Source: Polyangiaceae bacterium
GTDB lineage: Bacteria; Myxococcota_A; Polyangia; Polyangiales; Polyangiaceae
Length of the DNA stretch: 8,835 nt
Assembly: GCA_022447485.1 (NCBI GenBank)
Contig: JAKVCH010000101.1
Coordinates: 1 to 8,835, forward strand
Reading direction: 5' to 3'
Shown here: positions 6,083 to 8,835 of the stretch, in pieces
Numbering within the stretch: position 1 is the stretch's first letter
How the letters are laid out: the number at the start of each line of letters is the position of its first letter
Translations under genes and position numbers: made by a program
Notes under the pieces: generated by a model
The model's database searches: none
Told to the model about the DNA's origin: nothing
What the model saw: the letters and a program-made list of their open reading frames with translations, nothing else

Positions 6083-7504
6083 ATGATTCGCTCTACACTC
6101 TCGACTCCAAGAACAACCTTCAGGGGTCAACGACCCTTTCTCACAACGATCCTTCTTCCCTCCGCGATCGCACTCTCAGGCTGCGCAACACCAGCGACAA
6201 CGCCAAAACCAAAAACAGCCGCTCAGGCAGATAGCCAAAGCCCCTCGGCACCGGATCAGGTAAACGGCTGGCAAAGCTCTCATGGCCGCCCCGAATCTGA
6301 GGCGATTACGGCTGAATTTGTTGCCGCCCCGGCGAGTTCCACTCCGATCGTTTTAGGCTACTTCACCAATTGGGCACACTATCGTCCCGCTCCCTGCGAT
6401 TTTCAGACGAGCGATGTACCAGTCAATCTCCTCACCCATATCAATTATTCCTTTGCTCTCGTCGGAGTCCGCGACTCCTCAGGCAAGGCAATTCAATCAA
6501 AAGAAGAGCTGGCAAAATCACCCGATGCGGCATTTGAATTAATTCCTTCCGATCCGAACGACGAAGATCGCCTCTACAGCGAAGTGATTGGACTGAAAAA
6601 GACGAAGCCAAACCTCGACGTCATGCTCTCGGTCGGAGGCTGGGCCTTTAACGATGAACCCACAGCATGGGTGTTTTCTGCACTCGCGGAGAGCCCTGAA
6701 CGCCGGGGGCACTTTATTCGACAAAGTATCAAATATCTGCGGAAATATGGATTTGATGGCCTCGACCTGGACTGGGAATTCCCGGGCGTCAGCGAGCGAG
6801 GTGGTCGTGAAGTCGACAGCGAAAACTTCACCGCTCTTTTGAGAGAGTTACGCGCTGCCTTTGCTCAAGAAGCAAAGGACTCAGGTCAAACTGAATTACT
6901 TCTCACAATCGCTGCACCGGCCGGCCACTACTACGCCCAACATCAGCAACTGGGAAAAATTCACGAGGCGCTGAATTGGATCAATGTCATGACCTACGAC
7001 TATCACGGCAATTGGGATAAAAAGACCGGCGCAAACGCTCCTCTTGGGGGAGGTGAACCCGATATTCCCTCCACAATTGCCATGTACAAGGCAGCGGGTG
7101 TTCCAGCCGATAAAATAGTTCTTGGTTTTGCCACCTATGCCCGAGGTTGGGGTGGTGTCGAGGAAGCGAAGCCCGGCGCTGATGGCCCAGAGCCAGGACC
7201 CTCTGGAGCTTGTGGAAAAGACTCCTTGAAGGCGTCAGAAGTCGAGGACTGGGTAAATAAAGGTGTGTATACCTCTAGCTGGGATGAAGGTTCTCAAACG
7301 CCTTTCGCTTATGATGCTGAGAAGAAATTCTACGTTTCCTACGAGAATCAGCGCTCAGTGGACGCAAAGCTCGACTACCTAGAAGCTGAGGGCCTGCGCG
7401 GGGGAATGTTCTGGGCCATCGACCTCGACGATACCAAAAAAGGCTACCCTTTGATTCGTCAGGTATCTGAGCGCGTACTCGCCAAAGAGGATCTCTCGAA
7501 GTAA
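6083..7504 (+). CDS. GH18 family chitinase, predicted lipoprotein
   Basis: This is a predicted surface or periplasmic glycoside hydrolase of family 18, which cleaves beta-1,4 links in chitin with retention of configuration. ATG 6083 was chosen over the longer frame from 5906 because it begins a standard lipoprotein signal: arginine-rich start, hydrophobic stretch (about 19-32) and lipobox L-S-G-C with C34. The +2 residue is Ala, so outer-membrane sorting is likely by the E. coli rule. A Pro/Ala/Thr/Ser-rich linker (35-88) leads to the TIM barrel (about 89-465). This begins VLGYFTNWAHY (90-100) and has SVGGWAF (183-189), the catalytic DGLDLDWE (225-232; D225, D228, D230, acid E232), MTYDYHG (303-309) and GGMFWAIDLDD (440-450). 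All catalytic residues are present. No carbohydrate-binding module is seen in its 473 residues. It lies divergent from comEC and 9 bases before tlyA. Exact substrate (chitin, chitodextrins or peptidoglycan-like glycans) is inferred. Confidence 0.92.
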   Translation: MIRSTLSTPRTTFRGQRPFLTTILLPSAIALSGCATPATTPKPKTAAQADSQSPSAPDQVNGWQSSHGRPESEAITAEFVAAPASSTPIVLGYFTNWAHYRPAPCDFQTSDVPVNLLTHINYSFALVGVRDSSGKAIQSKEELAKSPDAAFELIPSDPNDEDRLYSEVIGLKKTKPNLDVMLSVGGWAFNDEPTAWVFSALAESPERRGHFIRQSIKYLRKYGFDGLDLDWEFPGVSERGGREVDSENFTALLRELRAAFAQEAKDSGQTELLLTIAAPAGHYYAQHQQLGKIHEALNWINVMTYDYHGNWDKKTGANAPLGGGEPDIPSTIAMYKAAGVPADKIVLGFATYARGWGGVEEAKPGADGPEPGPSGACGKDSLKASEVEDWVNKGVYTSSWDEGSQTPFAYDAEKKFYVSYENQRSVDAKLDYLEAEGLRGGMFWAIDLDDTKKGYPLIRQVSERVLAKEDLSK

Positions 7505-7513
7505 AACCTGCGA

Positions 7514-8293
7514 GTGACGGATCACAACCCTCCTCCTAGAAAACCAAAAAAAGAGCGTGCCGATCAACTACTCGTCGAGCGCGGCTTAGTCCCTACACGC
7601 AGCCGCGCTCAAGCTCTTATTCTAGCGGGAGAGGTCTTTCTCGCCGACCGTCGCGTCGAGAAGGCAGGGCAGAAAATACCGGTCGATGCAGAGCTAAGGG
7701 TCAGAGAACAACAGAAATACGTTTCCCGTGGCGGCCAAAAGCTCGAGGGAGCGCTGAAGGACCTAGAATTTTCGCCGAGTAGTCTCGTCGTAGCTGATAT
7801 TGGCGCCTCAACCGGTGGCTTCACAGATTGTGTCCTCCAGCACGGCGCCCGCAAAGTCTTCGCGATTGACGTTGGGCACGGTCAACTCGCAGAAAAGTTA
7901 CGCCAAGATCCACGGGTCATTGTGCGGGAAAAGACTAACGCTCGACATTTGGAGGCCGCTCAGCTTGAAAGCGGCGTTGAGCTGGTTGTCGTCGATGCCT
8001 CTTTTATTAGCCTGGAAAAACTCCTGCCAGCAATTCAAAGAATTACTCAGGAAGATGGCTATCTGCTAGCGTTGATCAAGCCCCAATTCGAAGTAGGGCG
8101 CGATGAGGCGACTCGCCATGGCGGCGTCATTCGTGACCAAAAGGTCCGCTCAACGGCAATCCAAAAGATTCTGCTTTCGATAGGTGAGCACGGTTTTGAC
8201 GTCATCGCAGACACGCCCTGTCGGGTACCTGGGCCAAAAGGGAATGTAGAGCATTTTTGCCTGGCGAAACGCAAAAAGAAGGAAACGCCTTAA
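7514..8293 (+). CDS. tlyA: TlyA family rRNA (cytidine-2'-O)-methyltransferase
   Basis: TlyA enzymes add a 2'-O-methyl group from SAM to a cytidine of 23S rRNA, and in some species also of 16S rRNA; 'haemolysin' is an old label. The 259 residues contain an N-terminal S4 RNA-binding domain (about 15-75, RADQLLVERGL at 15-25), the linker YVSRGGQKL (69-77) and an FtsJ/RrmJ-type methyltransferase domain with SAM motif DIGASTGGFTD (95-105), VVVDASFISL (158-167), LIKPQFE (187-193), HGGVIRD (202-208) and GPKGNVEHF (240-248). The family's K-D-K-E catalytic tetrad fits K76, D161, K189 and E246. The start is GTG 7514, which places S4 correctly, but no Shine-Dalgarno is present. It is 9 bases after the chitinase stop and in the same reading frame, so it is likely co-transcribed, though the functions are unrelated. 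An A7 run (7546-7552) lies at codons 11-13. Confidence 0.95.
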   Translation: MTDHNPPPRKPKKERADQLLVERGLVPTRSRAQALILAGEVFLADRRVEKAGQKIPVDAELRVREQQKYVSRGGQKLEGALKDLEFSPSSLVVADIGASTGGFTDCVLQHGARKVFAIDVGHGQLAEKLRQDPRVIVREKTNARHLEAAQLESGVELVVVDASFISLEKLLPAIQRITQEDGYLLALIKPQFEVGRDEATRHGGVIRDQKVRSTAIQKILLSIGEHGFDVIADTPCRVPGPKGNVEHFCLAKRKKKETP

Positions 8294-8835
8294 AAAGCTA
8301 GTACCCAGAGGTCATAGAGTGCATGAGTCCAAACGGCCGGGGCAAAACCCCGCAGATGATAGATCGCCGTGAAGACGAGGCCGCAAACAGTACGAAAGGC
8401 GAAAGTCGATAATTCGAAGACCTCGCCCATATCTCCAACGTAGTGCCAGCCGCTAAAAACACAGGCAGCGGCAACTGCCCACCCTATCTTGAACCAGAAG
8501 CGAAAGAACTTCGTCGTGATATTGAAAAGGAAGAGGATCAAAGCACCTCCGGCTCCGAAAATGAGCACGCGAAACACCATCTCCTCATAAAAACCGGCGC
8601 CTAAAGACATGATCGCACCCGAAACCCGGGCTCCTAATTGGGCCGAGTCGCCCACTGCTGCGACCGAGGAGGAAAGCGCGGGTGCAGCCTTCATAAGCGC
8701 GAACATGCCATGTCCTTGAAGAGAGACCCAAGCCAATAAGTACGCCACGGCATAACCAGCCAAGAGTCTCATAATAATGGCATAAAAAACCCCCTCGCCA
8801 CTCATCCAAGCAAATCGACCCAGTGAAAGATGCTT
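8290..8835 (-). CDS. CPBP-family intramembrane metalloprotease, 5' end outside window
   Basis: This is an integral membrane protein of the CPBP (CAAX-protease/bacteriocin-processing, Abi) family, related to Rce1-type glutamate intramembrane proteases; substrates are usually unknown in bacteria. The frame is open past ATG 8805 to the right edge (10 more codons), so the gene probably begins outside the window. Counting from ATG 8805, motif 1 is E74-E75-MVF-R79 in GAGFYEEMVFR, motif 2 is F117-SGW-H121, and motif 3 is H161-ALY-D165 near the C-terminus, all intact. Hydrophobic segments lie at about 6-27, 63-72, 80-95, 106-119 and 138-149. The FRTVCGLVF...RGFAPAVWTHALYD end recalls CPBP proteins I associate with planctomycetes and verrucomicrobia. 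Its TAA overlaps the convergent tlyA TAA within one TTAA (8290-8293). No terminator is seen for either gene. Confidence 0.85.
   Translation of the reverse strand, partial: KHLSLGRFAWMSGEGVFYAIIMRLLAGYAVAYLLAWVSLQGHGMFALMKAAPALSSSVAAVGDSAQLGARVSGAIMSLGAGFYEEMVFRVLIFGAGGALILFLFNITTKFFRFWFKIGWAVAAACVFSGWHYVGDMGEVFELSTFAFRTVCGLVFTAIYHLRGFAPAVWTHALYDLWVLAF

Noticed and set aside
7435..7442. C AAA AAA GGC run near the chitinase end
   Set aside because: It does not fit the X XXY YYZ slippery pattern in frame and has no hairpin after it.
1..8835. Mobile element, CRISPR, defence system, tRNA/rRNA or riboswitch
   Set aside because: No transposase, integrase, direct repeats, repeat-spacer array, RNA gene or aptamer-like structure was found on reading both strands; the genes belong to known families.

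Overview
The window looks like an ordinary stretch of chromosome from a Gram-negative bacterium. It has roughly balanced base composition, seven densely packed genes, and no insertion sequence, phage gene, tRNA, rRNA or CRISPR array that I can see. The organism cannot be fixed from this alone. A secreted chitinase carried as a lipoprotein, a CPBP protease of the kind I associate with planctomycete and verrucomicrobial genomes, and start codons with almost no Shine-Dalgarno signal make a member of the PVC group (perhaps Verrucomicrobiota) my low-confidence guess.

Layout. Positions 1-2646 hold three plus-strand genes: the end of a GT4 glycosyltransferase, then yggS (pyridoxal-phosphate homeostasis) and rarA (AAA+ replication-recombination ATPase). 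The last two overlap by four bases. Positions 2686-5903 hold a convergent minus-strand pair, comEC (DNA-uptake channel with a metallo-beta-lactamase-fold domain) followed by hpt (purine salvage). A gap of about 180 bases (5904-6082) separates comEC from a divergent plus-strand pair, a GH18 chitinase lipoprotein followed 9 bases later by tlyA (rRNA 2'-O-methyltransferase). A CPBP-family membrane protease enters from the right edge on the minus strand, and its stop codon overlaps that of tlyA.

How the genes relate. Most are housekeeping genes, and I see no obvious multi-gene new system. The most interesting signals lie inside or between genes. (1) In rarA, just where the AAA+ core ends, an SD-like AGAGGA is followed by a T TTA AAA AAA slippery run and directly by a stem-loop (2017-2047). 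On the plus strand this resembles the programmed -1 frameshift of dnaX, a relative of rarA; on the minus strand the same bases form a good intrinsic terminator facing the comEC-hpt transcript. (2) yggS carries the dnaX heptamer A AAA AAG in the right frame, and the -1 frame is open all the way into rarA. (3) A secreted chitinase sits divergently from comEC, recalling the chitin-competence link known in Vibrio, and a perfect inverted repeat with sigma-54-like spacing lies at the comEC end of the shared region. All three are hypotheses from pattern reading and need comparison with related genomes or experiment.
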